Shown: positions 1 through 7,820 of the stretch, piece after piece
Layout: each line of letters opens with the position of its first letter
How positions within the stretch are numbered: position 1 is the stretch's first letter
Assembly: GCA_019116865.1 (NCBI GenBank)
Contig: DXAW01000089.1
Location: 1-32,206 of the forward strand
Length of the DNA stretch: 32,206 nucleotides
DNA from: Candidatus Coprenecus stercoravium
GTDB lineage: Bacteria; Bacteroidota; Bacteroidia; Bacteroidales; UBA932
Reading direction: 5' to 3'
Notes under the pieces: model-generated
What the model was told of the DNA's origin: nothing
Database searches by the model: none
What the model saw: the letters and a program-made list of their open reading frames with translations, nothing else
Made by a program: the position numbers and the translations under genes

Positions 1-128
1 TAGTCGCTCTTCAGCAGGAAGAGATTGTATTTGGCCTCTTTAATCCATTTCTCGCGCTCCTCGCGGGTACTTTTTCTGATGGTCTCCACCATCTTGATTC
101 TGTAAGATTCTGCAAAAGGAAGTTCCAT
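1..128 (-). CDS. tnaA: Tryptophanase, N-terminal part (cut by window edge)
   Basis: The minus strand from the ATG at 128 encodes about 42 residues beginning MELPFAESYRIKMVETIRKS, followed by TREEREKWIKEAKYNLFLLK. This matches the conserved N-terminus of bacterial tryptophanase, the PLP enzyme that splits tryptophan into indole, pyruvate and ammonia. The related tyrosine phenol-lyase has a different N-terminus, so tryptophanase is preferred. The rest of the gene lies outside the window. It has a promoter-like sequence of its own just upstream, so it need not be cotranscribed with the gene at 203-799. Confidence 0.85.
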   Translation of the reverse strand, partial: MELPFAESYRIKMVETIRKSTREEREKWIKEAKYNLFLLKSD

Positions 129-156
129 AAAATATCAATTTTTAAAAGATTTTCGC

Positions 157-189
157 CAAATTTACTAATAATTCCGTACTTCCGCCCAA
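157..189 (-). promoter_or_regulatory. Bacteroidetes-type promoter for tnaA
   Basis: On the minus strand TAAATTTG (164-157) fits the -7 consensus TAnnTTTG. TTG at 189-187 lies 22 bp upstream as a weak -33 element. The -7 box is about 30 nt from the tnaA start codon. Assigned from consensus only. Confidence 0.5.
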
Positions 190-202
190 TTTCTCAAAAA
201 AA

Positions 203-799
203 TCACAGCAGCTTCCTGAAACGCTCCATAAGAGCACCGGCATCCCCGTCCTCGGCGTACGGTCCCCATATCCAGCCGAGAACGGCGGCTCCTCCGAATC
301 CGGCATCTAGAGCAAGGCCTATATTGCCGGCCGTCACTCCGCCGAGGGCCAGCACTCTGTCCGTCACCACTCCCTCCCCCGCTCCGGCACGTATCTCGTC
401 CAGCGTGAAATGCGAGGCATAGCCCGTCTTCGATATGCTGTCAAACACAGGGCTGAGGAACATATAACCGCAAGTAGCCGCATACCGGCCCAGCTCCTCC
501 AGCGAATGACACGAGCGGCTGACCAGTCCATTAAAACCATCCGGCCGCTGCGGATTACGGCTGTTCAGATGCACACCGCCCACACCATAGCGCAAGGCCA
601 GGTCATGATGGTCATGCAGCGACAGCCGGCTTCTGTACCGTGGAGCGATACCCTCCAGCAAAGCCGCCGTCTCCGCCGCATCCGAGCCAGGCTTGCGCAC
701 ATGCACCCTCCATGCCCCTGCCTCCAGCAGCATACCTATCAACTCCGCCTCCCCGGGCAGAAACTCCGGGTCGGTAATCACCACTATCTTTCTTTCCAT
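203..799 (-). CDS. Thiamine phosphate synthase/TenI-like TIM-barrel protein
   Basis: Starting at the ATG at 799 gives 198 residues beginning MERKIVVITDPEFLPGE; a longer frame to 892 adds about 31 residues with no family character, so the inner start was chosen. The family pattern is visible: a first strand IVVITDP, RVHVRKP after helix 1, LHDHHDLALRYGVGGVHLNS, then FLSPVFDSISKTGY and LALGGVTAGNIG near the C-terminus, which correspond to phosphate- and substrate-binding loops of ThiE and TenI. ThiE joins HMP-PP and thiazole phosphate; TenI is a thiazole tautomerase. The short length and the HVRKP motif fit the TenI-like single-domain proteins common in Bacteroidetes, so the exact reaction is uncertain. 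No other thiamine gene is in the window. Confidence 0.75.
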   Translation of the reverse strand: MERKIVVITDPEFLPGEAELIGMLLEAGAWRVHVRKPGSDAAETAALLEGIAPRYRSRLSLHDHHDLALRYGVGGVHLNSRNPQRPDGFNGLVSRSCHSLEELGRYAATCGYMFLSPVFDSISKTGYASHFTLDEIRAGAGEGVVTDRVLALGGVTAGNIGLALDAGFGGAAVLGWIWGPYAEDGDAGALMERFRKLL

Positions 800-928
800 T
801 CCGCAAATATCGGACAATTCCCCCACACCTCCAACACTCCTCCCTCCGCACTGCTGCAAGGCATACCCATGAAGCACACCATTGTTTGTCAAGGCGTTGA
901 TTCTCAGGACTGTATCACTGACGCATGG

Positions 929-962
929 TGCTCTATGGCCTGAAAAAACAGACCATAGAGCA
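929..962. other. Strong hairpin between silent cassette and thiE-like gene
   Basis: TGCTCTATGGCCTG and CAGACCATAGAGCA form a 14-bp stem with one mismatch around a loop of six A. Neither side has a clear T tract, so it is not a textbook terminator. It could back up the terminator at 1041-1072 or act on rightward transcription. Confidence 0.5.
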
Positions 963-1040
963 ATCGCTTTATTCGATAGTCGCTGATTGACAGCCTCTTA
1001 TGATTAACACCCGTGCCTCATGGTCAGGCTGAGAGCCGGG

Positions 1041-1072
1041 AAAATAAAAGAGCCGCTCCTCTGCGGGGCGGC
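1041..1072 (-). terminator. Rho-independent terminator of the left lipoprotein cassette
   Basis: GCCGCTCC and GGGGCGGC (1052-1059 and 1065-1072) form an 8-bp GC-rich stem with one G-U pair and a 5-nt loop. On the minus strand it is followed by TCTTTTATTTT. It lies about 35 bp beyond the stop of F' (1106), as a cassette terminator should. Confidence 0.75.
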
Positions 1073-1105
1073 CCTCGGTATAGTGTCTACACTGTTACTT
1101 CTGAA

Positions 1106-3088
1106 TTAGAATGCCAGGATAGCACGGACATTATACTCACGGCTTGTACCGAGTTCGTTAGCATTTATGGGATCATGTCCCTCAGCAGTAGAAGATACGC
1201 AGTACCAATTATAATTACCTGATGAAGATGACCAGTAATAGTTGGCTTCGAAATTATCTGAATCCCATGGAACATAAACTGTACCTTGTGCTGCAAGACT
1301 TGCATCCACGGCTGCCGTGAACATCTCCTCAAGCTCCCAGAAACTCGGCAAATACCAACCACTGGAACCCGCCGGAGCCTCGTTGCTTGCATCATAAGTA
1401 CTGATTGCGTCTATGGCATCAGATTGGTTACCCAGTCCATCATATGACTTCAACATAGCAGTATTCGTATATCCTACAGGGCTGTCATAATTAATAAATG
1501 ACATATACAATCCCATTCCTTCCACTCCTCCATAAAGATCCCAAATAGCATTATACACACTACTATACGTGATAGTATTTCCTCCGGCTGTCGTTATTGC
1601 ATATTTACCGGCGTCATGGAGGGCTACGGCGAGACCGTTGCGGCAAAGAGGATGATCCTCTGCAAGTATCTGATCCGTGGCGGTGGGATCACCGACCCAG
1701 AAGACTACTCCGACGACAGTCTTGCCAGCAGGATCGCTTCCCCAGGTGCCGTCGCTGAAGTAGTAGTCACCGACTACGGGAGGCTCTGCTTCCGCAGAAC
1801 CCTCGGATATCACGTTGAAGAGCTTCTGCCTTGCAAGCTCGGTTGCACCGTCAGCACTCTTGAACACGGCCGTAATCACTCCGTTAGATGCATCGGCAGG
1901 AGCGGTTATCCTCAAACTGTTACCGTCGTTGAATATCTCGACAGTCCAGTTTTCGGGCTGCTCGAAAGTCAGCTCGTACTCGCTGTCGGCTGTGACTGTG
2001 ATACCGTATTCCTTGACCTCTCCGGAAGCGAATATCAGAGTTGCGTCCGATACAGGCTCACCGTCCTTGGTAAGAGTGACAGCGTACACAGGCTGAGGGA
2101 GGGTGACGTTGAGAGTGGCTGAACCGCTTACGCCGATGACGTCGGCAGCCACGGTAACTGTCACCGCACCATACTCCTCAGCGAAGATGTTGCTCTCCGA
2201 AGGAGCCGTAACCACGAGGGAGCTGCCGTCCACGTCGGCCTTCCATCCGTTAGGGCTGGTTACTGCCATATCATACTCTCCTACGGGAAGAGTCAGTCTG
2301 AATGTCTTTTCGGCACCGTACTCGAACTCCACAGGGTCGGAGAACTGATTATATGTGACGGTCGAGACGACGCTTCCGTCCTCGCCGAGCACATCGCCCT
2401 GTATCGTGATGTCAAGCTGTGTTGTCCTGGGGATGACTATCTCTTCTCCTGTCCAGTAAACGAACAGCACGTAGTTCTCTTCCACCACTACATTCTTGAA
2501 CAGCGAGCCGGCCTCACCGGTACCGACGGCGTTAACGGAACCGATCACAGTGCCGTCCACTACCCATTTGCCGTCCTCATTGATACTGATTTCGGGCACG
2601 TAGCCGCCCACGGGGATACGGTCCTTACCCATCATGAGATACTGCTCCTTGCCGTCGGCGTCGATATAGCCCCAGTACTTCGTTCCGTCCTCCTCGGTGA
2701 TGATAATGATCTCAGGCGCATTCAGGCCGTTCTCACCGTCGACGGTGCTGTTGTCGCCCTTGTCGCCTTTATCACCCTTGTCGCCCTTGGCTCCGTTGGA
2801 TATGTCGGTCACAGTGCCGTCGGAGAAGTACACCTTGTACCCTCCGTTCTCCTTCTCGACGAGGGAGTCGATGGTGATGCCCTCCTCGGATTTAGAAACC
2901 AGCTCCTGGACAGTAGCCAGCTCACCGCGGATAGTCTCGACAAACTCCTCCAGAGAAGCCGTACGCTCCTCGAGAGAGGCTATCGAATTCTTCAGGTCAG
3001 TGTCGTCGTACTGGCTGCACGACACCGTCGCGGACAGCACCGCTGCCGCCGCCATTATTGTCGTAAAGATTCGTTTCATATCTTTCAT
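1106..3088 (-). CDS. Silent-cassette lipoprotein F' (DUF4988-like N-terminus, lectin-like C-domain)
   Basis: 660 residues. A lipoprotein signal peptide ends in TVSC (Cys24), followed by SQYDD. Residues about 30-65 form a heptad-like coiled coil, then comes a beta region with FSDGTVTDISNG and a GDKGDKGDKGD collagen-like stretch. Two beta-sandwich modules follow (GWKADV, NWTVEI). The last ~220 residues form a DUF1566/FISUMP-like (C-type-lectin-like) domain with GDYYFSDGTWGS, SGWYLPSFWELEE, YYWSSSS and a final VRAILAF. A second ATG nine bases in (MKRIF) matches the start of the paralogue E' and may be the real one. The N-terminus is nearly identical to F (24276-26210), but the C-terminal domain is unrelated to F's. 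No promoter is visible, so it is probably silent in this orientation. Family function is unknown; surface display is inferred. Confidence 0.85.
   Translation of the reverse strand: MKDMKRIFTTIMAAAAVLSATVSCSQYDDTDLKNSIASLEERTASLEEFVETIRGELATVQELVSKSEEGITIDSLVEKENGGYKVYFSDGTVTDISNGAKGDKGDKGDKGDNSTVDGENGLNAPEIIIITEEDGTKYWGYIDADGKEQYLMMGKDRIPVGGYVPEISINEDGKWVVDGTVIGSVNAVGTGEAGSLFKNVVVEENYVLFVYWTGEEIVIPRTTQLDITIQGDVLGEDGSVVSTVTYNQFSDPVEFEYGAEKTFRLTLPVGEYDMAVTSPNGWKADVDGSSLVVTAPSESNIFAEEYGAVTVTVAADVIGVSGSATLNVTLPQPVYAVTLTKDGEPVSDATLIFASGEVKEYGITVTADSEYELTFEQPENWTVEIFNDGNSLRITAPADASNGVITAVFKSADGATELARQKLFNVISEGSAEAEPPVVGDYYFSDGTWGSDPAGKTVVGVVFWVGDPTATDQILAEDHPLCRNGLAVALHDAGKYAITTAGGNTITYSSVYNAIWDLYGGVEGMGLYMSFINYDSPVGYTNTAMLKSYDGLGNQSDAIDAISTYDASNEAPAGSSGWYLPSFWELEEMFTAAVDASLAAQGTVYVPWDSDNFEANYYWSSSSGNYNWYCVSSTAEGHDPINANELGTSREYNVRAILAF
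2817..2872 (-). repeat. 56-bp block identical (inverted) to 24492-24547
   Basis: A second identical stretch shared by F' and F, inside the region encoding IDSLVEKENGGYKVYFSDG. It lies about 145 bp beyond the 107-bp block, with more diverged sequence between. It may reflect gene conversion between the copies. Confidence 0.8.
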
Positions 3089-3136
3089 TTTTTAGTTTCT
3101 TCTTAAGGTTAGAACGCAAGGATAGGACGAACTGCT
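3030..3136 (-). repeat. 107-bp inverted-repeat block F (left copy)
   Basis: Reading the minus strand, this block is identical to 24228-24334. It spans the last codons of E', the 20-bp spacer and the signal-peptide codons of F'. It sits exactly at a gene boundary, so recombination here would exchange only F for F' and keep all reading frames. Confidence 0.9.
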
Positions 3137-5244
3137 CTTTTTTCGGCATATTGATATACACCTAACGAATAAGGTCCATTAATCGAGCCGCTTATATACC
3201 ATGCTGCGTTTGGATAGTTTGAATCGATATGTGACAGCCATATTCCATTGAAGTTGTATGTGGCGCCATACCACTCATCTGAGCTAACATCACATTTCTC
3301 GTCAATTGCATCATAAACAGCCGCTCCATTTGTTGCACTTCCGCTTAGAATAAAATTAGCGAACGCAGTGCCCCATGAATCTGTCGGAGACCCTAATGAA
3401 AGAGCCTCGCCGGTCAGCAGATAATTGAATTCTACAGCAGACGGAATGAACCAGTCACTGGTATTCTCCGGAGCAGGACAAGCGTATGTCTCCGCATAAC
3501 TGTCGAGAGCAGTAAGGATTGTCAGTTTCGAGTCATTTGTCTCTCTCAGCAGACACGTGTTAGCATACCCATATGCGCCTTTTTGCAGAACCGACCCGAC
3601 TTCATTTCCCTCATTCGCAAGCAAGGAATTTTCATAACTTACGGTAGGTAGATTTATTACGTCACGTTCGCTTCGGAATGTAGTTGCAAGTACATTCCGG
3701 AAAGCTACTACGAGTCCGTGGTTAGATCCCTGTGCGAGAGCCGGATAGTCCTTCAGGAGCTTGCCGTCTGTGTGGGTTCCTACCCAGAACACCACGCCTA
3801 TCGCAGGATTCTCCACTGTCTCGCTGAGAACCGGGCTCCATGTGCCGTCGGCATAGTAAAAGTCACCGGGCTGGGGAGCGAGGACAACTTGCAGGTCTGC
3901 CTTTACATAGGCGATGACCTCCGCATCCAGAATTGTCACGCTGTTGAAAGTGGCGGTCACTGTCACCCCACCCTCAAGTGTCGCTCCGTCAGCGGTGGCG
4001 GGAGCCGTGATGGTGACGGTCTGCTTGGCATTGTCACTGGTCAGAGTCCAGCCTTCGGGCTTGGCAAAGGTGATCTCGGCACCTACGGGAAGGTATGCCT
4101 CGTATGTCAGGATCTTGGGCTCGGATGCCGCAAATGTGAGGGGAGCGCTGCTGCTTGACACAATGGCGCTGCCGTCCTCGCCTTTCAGGCTGAAAGTATA
4201 TACCGGTCCGGCAGGCTCTCCCTCCGGAGCGTCAACCGTGGCCTTTACGCTGATGGCGCTGACATAGGTGCTTGAACCGGCTGTAATCACTGCGCTTATT
4301 GTTCCCTCAGCCTCGGCTATAGGGTTCTCCTGAGCGGGTGCGGTGATGTAAAGCTCGCCTTCGGTATTCTGATTGTCGGGAGTGTACTCCACTTTCCATC
4401 CGTCAGGCTTTACGAACGATACTGTCACATCGCTGGTCTGAGGAGCGCTCAGGCGGTACCTCACTGCGTAACGGTGGCCGTAACGCAGAGTGAGTTCGGT
4501 GAGTTCCTCTTCTCCCTCTGTGTCCTTCAGGAACATGAAGTCGTATTCGGTGCCTGATGTCTCGGCCGGAACGACATCGAAGCTGACGGTCGAACCGCTA
4601 TACTCATCCCTGCCAAAGACTATATTCACAATATTGGGAGTCGGAGGATCCGTAGTGTAGCTGTAGTATACATTCACCTGATAGAAGAAATGACGGTCTC
4701 CTCCTACTGCCGGCATGTCGGTGACCACACCGTTGACTACCCAGCAGCCGGTGGCGTCATCAACGTCCAGTGAAGGTGTGGATGACACAGGCATGGGCTC
4801 GTTGTTCTCATCTGTCAGGAAGTCACCGTTCTCCCAGGCCCAGCAGAGCACTCCGAGCTCCTTATGGGTCCGGATGGTAATACCCATACCGTCCTTTCCG
4901 GCATCGCCGTTCTCACCGGCCTCGCCCTTGTCGCCTTTGTCTCCCTTGTCGCCATTCGCTCCGTCTGTCAGGACGACAGTATCTCCGTCAGAGAACACCA
5001 GTGTGTATTTGCTGTCTTCCTTTTCTAAGGAGCTTACCGTGACATTGGCCTCGGCCTTGGCCACAAGCTCCTGTATGTTTGCGACCTCACCCTGAACTCC
5101 GGTAAGGGCCGAGTCGATAGCGTCTATCCTGTCCGTCAGGCCCGCCAGAGAGTCGCGCAGGGCGCTGTCGTCGTACTGGCTGCAGGACACCATTCCCACA
5201 AGGGCGGCTGCGCCAGCCATTATAGTCGTAAATATTCGTTTCAT
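3109..5244 (-). CDS. Silent-cassette lipoprotein E' (DUF4988-like, lectin-like C-domain)
   Basis: 711 residues. Signal peptide with lipobox MVSC (Cys21) followed by SQYDD, a coiled coil to about residue 65, VFSDGDTVVLTDG, then collagen-like GDKGDKGDKGEAGENG. Beta-sandwich modules carry GWKVEYTPDN and GWTLTSDNAKQTVTITAPA. The C-terminal domain starts near QPGDFYYADGTWS and contains AIGVVFWVGTHTDG, TSDWFIPSAVEF and VRPILAF, a DUF1566/FISUMP-like layout. The counterpart is E (21928-24255): the first ~47 residues are almost identical, the middle is diverged, and the C-terminal scaffold is similar with different loops. It lies 20 bp upstream of F' and 29 bp downstream of D'. No promoter is visible, so it is probably unexpressed here. 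Confidence 0.85.
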   Translation of the reverse strand: MKRIFTTIMAGAAALVGMVSCSQYDDSALRDSLAGLTDRIDAIDSALTGVQGEVANIQELVAKAEANVTVSSLEKEDSKYTLVFSDGDTVVLTDGANGDKGDKGDKGEAGENGDAGKDGMGITIRTHKELGVLCWAWENGDFLTDENNEPMPVSSTPSLDVDDATGCWVVNGVVTDMPAVGGDRHFFYQVNVYYSYTTDPPTPNIVNIVFGRDEYSGSTVSFDVVPAETSGTEYDFMFLKDTEGEEELTELTLRYGHRYAVRYRLSAPQTSDVTVSFVKPDGWKVEYTPDNQNTEGELYITAPAQENPIAEAEGTISAVITAGSSTYVSAISVKATVDAPEGEPAGPVYTFSLKGEDGSAIVSSSSAPLTFAASEPKILTYEAYLPVGAEITFAKPEGWTLTSDNAKQTVTITAPATADGATLEGGVTVTATFNSVTILDAEVIAYVKADLQVVLAPQPGDFYYADGTWSPVLSETVENPAIGVVFWVGTHTDGKLLKDYPALAQGSNHGLVVAFRNVLATTFRSERDVINLPTVSYENSLLANEGNEVGSVLQKGAYGYANTCLLRETNDSKLTILTALDSYAETYACPAPENTSDWFIPSAVEFNYLLTGEALSLGSPTDSWGTAFANFILSGSATNGAAVYDAIDEKCDVSSDEWYGATYNFNGIWLSHIDSNYPNAAWYISGSINGPYSLGVYQYAEKRAVRPILAF
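5103..5199 (-). repeat. 97-bp inverted-repeat block E (left copy)
   Basis: On the minus strand this is identical to 21973-22069, which encodes the end of the signal peptide and the first ~30 mature residues. With only a few mismatches the homology extends back through the D'/E' spacer to about 5280. Right after the block the two copies diverge. Confidence 0.9.
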
Positions 5245-5273
5245 ATCTTTCGCTTTTTAGTTTCTTCTTAAGG

Positions 5274-6425
5274 TTAGAATGCAAGGATGAAGCGCATATC
5301 GGCCACTGAGCTTGAGGTTCCCCTGACAGAACTTACACCGTCCTCGTCATCAAGAACGATGATATATCCGTTACTTGTGTTCTGCCTGTTGGACAGGAAG
5401 TAACGGCCGGAAAGAGCCTCAGCGCCATCCAGTGCGGAAAGCTTGCCGTTGACTGCCTCTGCGGTAGGATAGGGAACTACGACAGGCTCCTCATCGTCAG
5501 ACTTCAGGATGACGGTAATGTCGGTCAGGGTATTGTCGCACAGGCGTATGAACTCACTTACGGAAGGTACGTACCAGCCGCTTGTCCTGGCAGGAGCCGG
5601 ATAAGAGACATTGTACTCATCGGCAAGCGTTACGGCGTTGAACTGCGTCTTCTCGGGATTAGCCTCGTTGAACAGGCGCATCACCTTGTTGTTGGAGTAA
5701 CCCAGCAGAGGATTTTGATCAGCGCTGAGTCCATCACCGGCTATCAAGGTATTGGTTATTGTAATGTTATCCAATATCCATGAGAAAGTGTTAATATTCG
5801 TCCAGCGGGTCTCCTGAGCCGCAGAGTTGATGGCCACTGCCAGTCCGTGAGTAGCCTCCGGATGGTCCTTTACAAGCTCGGCGTCGCCGAACTCCTGAGG
5901 ATTGGAATTATAGAACACTACGGCGATAGCCCTGGCTCCTATGGCGCTGGTGGTCTCCTTGCCCCATGTTCCGTCCTCATACACGTAGTCTCCCACCTCG
6001 GGAGCCGTGGTAGGCTCTACGGGGAACTTGGCCTCTACGCTCAGAATGTCAACTGTAAGTGTCCATTCTCCGTCGGTAGCCGTAGCGGTAATCACTCCGG
6101 ATGCAGCTCCGGATGCAGCGTCAACGGGTGAAACAACTGTAATCACACCTTCCTCCGCAGACACTGACCATCCCTCAGGATATGTGAATGTCAGCTCGGT
6201 CACCTCATAGTTAATGCTGTAGTTGAAATCCCTGGTCGCTCCGGCGTAGAATGTCTGCACCGTCCCGGCGTCCACGGGCTCGCCGCCCACGGTCACCGTG
6301 ATCTCAGGCTCCTCGCCGATAACTACCCCGAGGGAAGTGTTTGCGCTATGCGGAGGCGTTAAAAGCAAGTGCAAGGCTGTCAGACTATTAATGCGGAAAA
6401 TAGCTTCTGCCGAACAGACTTGCAC
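5274..6425 (-). pseudogene. 5'-truncated lipoprotein fragment D' (alternative C-terminal half for D)
   Basis: An open frame of 383 codons, but it has no signal peptide. Homology to D begins only at SLGVVIGEEPEITVTVGG (base 6337); the 29 codons before that read MQVCSAEAIF and come from the recombinase 3' flank, including its terminator hairpin. From 6337 on it encodes the second beta-sandwich module (GWSVSAEEGVITVVSP) and a complete DUF1566/FISUMP-like C-domain with GDYVYEDGTWG, TSGWYVPSVSEF, RYFLSNRQN and final MRFILAF. It is best read as a silent 3' half-gene that becomes functional only when joined to the 5' half of D at the 49-bp repeat, which would keep the frame. Alternatively it is a dead remnant of duplication, but the intact frame argues against long neglect. 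Confidence 0.85.
6289..6337 (-). repeat. 49-bp perfect inverted repeat D (left copy), candidate recombination site
   Basis: The minus strand from 6337 to 6289 is identical to 20836-20884. After one mismatch, similarity continues for another ~47 bp with only two more mismatches, then the copies diverge. On the recombinase side identity stops abruptly at 6337. Inside it, CCTCG and CGAGG (6333-6329 and 6315-6311) form a dyad around a short AT-richer centre, like the core of a tyrosine recombinase site. Confidence 0.9.
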
Positions 6426-6427
6426 TT
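6362..6427 (-). terminator. Terminator between recombinase and silent cassette
   Basis: On the minus strand AAGTGCAAGTCTGT (6427-6414) pairs with ACAGCCTTGCACTT (6380-6367), 14 bp with one mismatch. An inner CTATT/AATAG pair closes part of the loop, and GCTTTTA follows. It begins 14 bp after the recombinase stop, so it should stop recombinase transcripts from entering D'-E'-F'. The long loop makes it less certain than a compact terminator. Confidence 0.6.
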
Positions 6428-6440
6428 ACGGATTACTGAC
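6424..6440. repeat. 17-bp direct repeat flanking recombinase gene (left)
   Basis: ACTTACGGATTACTGAC, repeated with one mismatch at 7739-7755. The pair encloses just the recombinase gene and its upstream region. It could be a pair of recombinase-binding sites or the scar of an insertion. Confidence 0.6.
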
Positions 6441-6441
6441 G

Positions 6442-7704
6442 TCATAGGACTTTTACAGCCTCATCAATAACACTTGTGGAGAAGCTGTCCAGATAGACGT
6501 TTGTGGTCGCCAAGTCCCGGTGGCCGAGTATCTGGGAGATAATCTCACGGGGGACATTATTGTCCTGAAGAGTCATAGCCATCGTATGACGGGCGCAGTA
6601 GCTAGTCAAACGTATGTCCGTAATACCCAGAGTAGCGGCAAGAGCGGACAGATTCCGGTTGTTGCGTCCGTAGCGGCACCGGATATGCTTGTACAGCCGC
6701 TCGCCCGAATAGCCCGTGCAGGAGACGACGGGAAGCAGGTAGTCCTCAACCAATTCGGTGTTGGCGGCAAACCAGTCCAGCAGCTCCTGTATCTCGTCCG
6801 TAATTCTGATACGGAGAGGCTTTACCCGCTTCACCTCCTTGGTCTTGGTCCGTTTGTAGACGATATAGAGTCCGCCTTCGTAGCGCATTATATTCTTTCT
6901 GGTAAGCAGCGCCTCGTCTATGAACGAGATACCGCAGCAGTAATACGAGAACAGAAAAAGCCTGCGGGCTATTTCCTGGGCACGGCTGGCGACAACGGTA
7001 TTCTTCAACTTGTCCATATCGGCCTTGGGCAGATAGCGTTTGGCTGTCTCTTCCTCCAGTGCAGCGACATTGAACCCGCCTTTGCCGAAAGGATAGGTGA
7101 CTCTCGACGCCTCGCCGTCCTGAATAGCCTTGTTAATGGCTGAGCGGAGCACCTTGAAATAGAATTTTCTGGTATTGCCCCTGCACCTCCTTTTCTGAAG
7201 GAATATATCGAAGGCCTTGACATACCGTATGTCTATCTCAGGGAATACCCGCCTGGCAAAACTGCCGTCAAAAACTTCAAGTATGTGAAGAGTACGTTCA
7301 TAGCATGTGGCATTGCCGATGTGCCCGGTCTCCTTGCAGGCATCGATAAGGCATAGAAAATATTCCCGGACATTACGCTTGGCGGAGAGATGCAGGTAGG
7401 CCTGTTCGAACTGGTCAAGAGTCCAGTCTGTCCGCTCGTTCTCAAAGTCGGAGATAATGCGGAATATCTCCGACTTCTTCTGTGTCAGCCAGATATTGAG
7501 CCGAACCCTGTCGGGATGAAGGTCCGGTATCCGTCGGTCGGTGACAAGCATCTCCGCCCTGTCGTCCCACTGATGCGGCATCGCATAGATTCCGGTTGCG
7601 ATAATCCTGCGCCGGCGGTCCTTCCGCACCACCAGCCATACGGCATAACCGGCCTTGTAGAGATACTTGCCGGTAGCCCACATTTTAAAGTAAACATTGC
7701 GCAT
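6442..7704 (-). CDS. Tyrosine recombinase, probable DNA invertase of the lipoprotein locus
   Basis: 420 residues, normal length for Bacteroidetes integrase/invertase proteins. An N-terminal arm-binding region (about 1-90) and a SAM-like core-binding domain (about 105-215) precede the catalytic domain. Visible catalytic residues are Lys287 (KRTK), Tyr369 and Arg372 in SYCARH, His395 in LGH, and the nucleophile Tyr404 in NVYLDS. The usual Arg I position is Ser260 in CCGISFIDEA, as reported for IntDOT of CTnDOT. The gene reads toward the D' fragment, stops 14 bp before a hairpin, and lies about 100 bp from the left 49-bp repeat. This position suggests it flips the lipoprotein tail cassettes. It could instead be an integrase left by a lost element; no phage or conjugation genes surround it. 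Confidence 0.85.
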   Translation of the reverse strand: MRNVYFKMWATGKYLYKAGYAVWLVVRKDRRRRIIATGIYAMPHQWDDRAEMLVTDRRIPDLHPDRVRLNIWLTQKKSEIFRIISDFENERTDWTLDQFEQAYLHLSAKRNVREYFLCLIDACKETGHIGNATCYERTLHILEVFDGSFARRVFPEIDIRYVKAFDIFLQKRRCRGNTRKFYFKVLRSAINKAIQDGEASRVTYPFGKGGFNVAALEEETAKRYLPKADMDKLKNTVVASRAQEIARRLFLFSYYCCGISFIDEALLTRKNIMRYEGGLYIVYKRTKTKEVKRVKPLRIRITDEIQELLDWFAANTELVEDYLLPVVSCTGYSGERLYKHIRCRYGRNNRNLSALAATLGITDIRLTSYCARHTMAMTLQDNNVPREIISQILGHRDLATTNVYLDSFSTSVIDEAVKVL

Positions 7705-7738
7705 AAATACATGATTTTAATTTATCCGCAATAAATCT

Positions 7739-7755
7739 ACTTACGTATTACTGAC
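7739..7755. repeat. 17-bp direct repeat flanking recombinase gene (right)
   Basis: ACTTACGTATTACTGAC, 16 of 17 bases identical to 6424-6440 in the same orientation. It lies 35 bp upstream of the recombinase start, where it could also affect expression. Confidence 0.6.
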
Positions 7756-7786
7756 AAAAAACCGGGACAGTAAGCAACTGCCCCGG
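7755..7786 (-). terminator. Rho-independent terminator of secDF
   Basis: On the minus strand CCGGGGCAGT (7786-7777) pairs with ACTGTCCCGG (7771-7762), a 10-bp stem with one G-U pair and a 5-nt loop, followed by six T. It lies 34 bp after the secDF stop. Confidence 0.85.
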
Positions 7787-7820
7787 CAAAACTTATATGC
7801 AAAAATGAAAAATAACAGTC

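Noticed and set aside
1616-2122. Plus-strand open frame of 168 codons inside F'
   Set aside because: Shadow of a GC-biased gene on the other strand, with low-complexity translation and no family features. The same applies to 3718-4158, 11661-12470 and 21901-22719.
6338-6425. Genuine N-terminus for D'
   Set aside because: The codons before 6337 come from the recombinase flank and its hairpin; no signal peptide and no homology to other family members.
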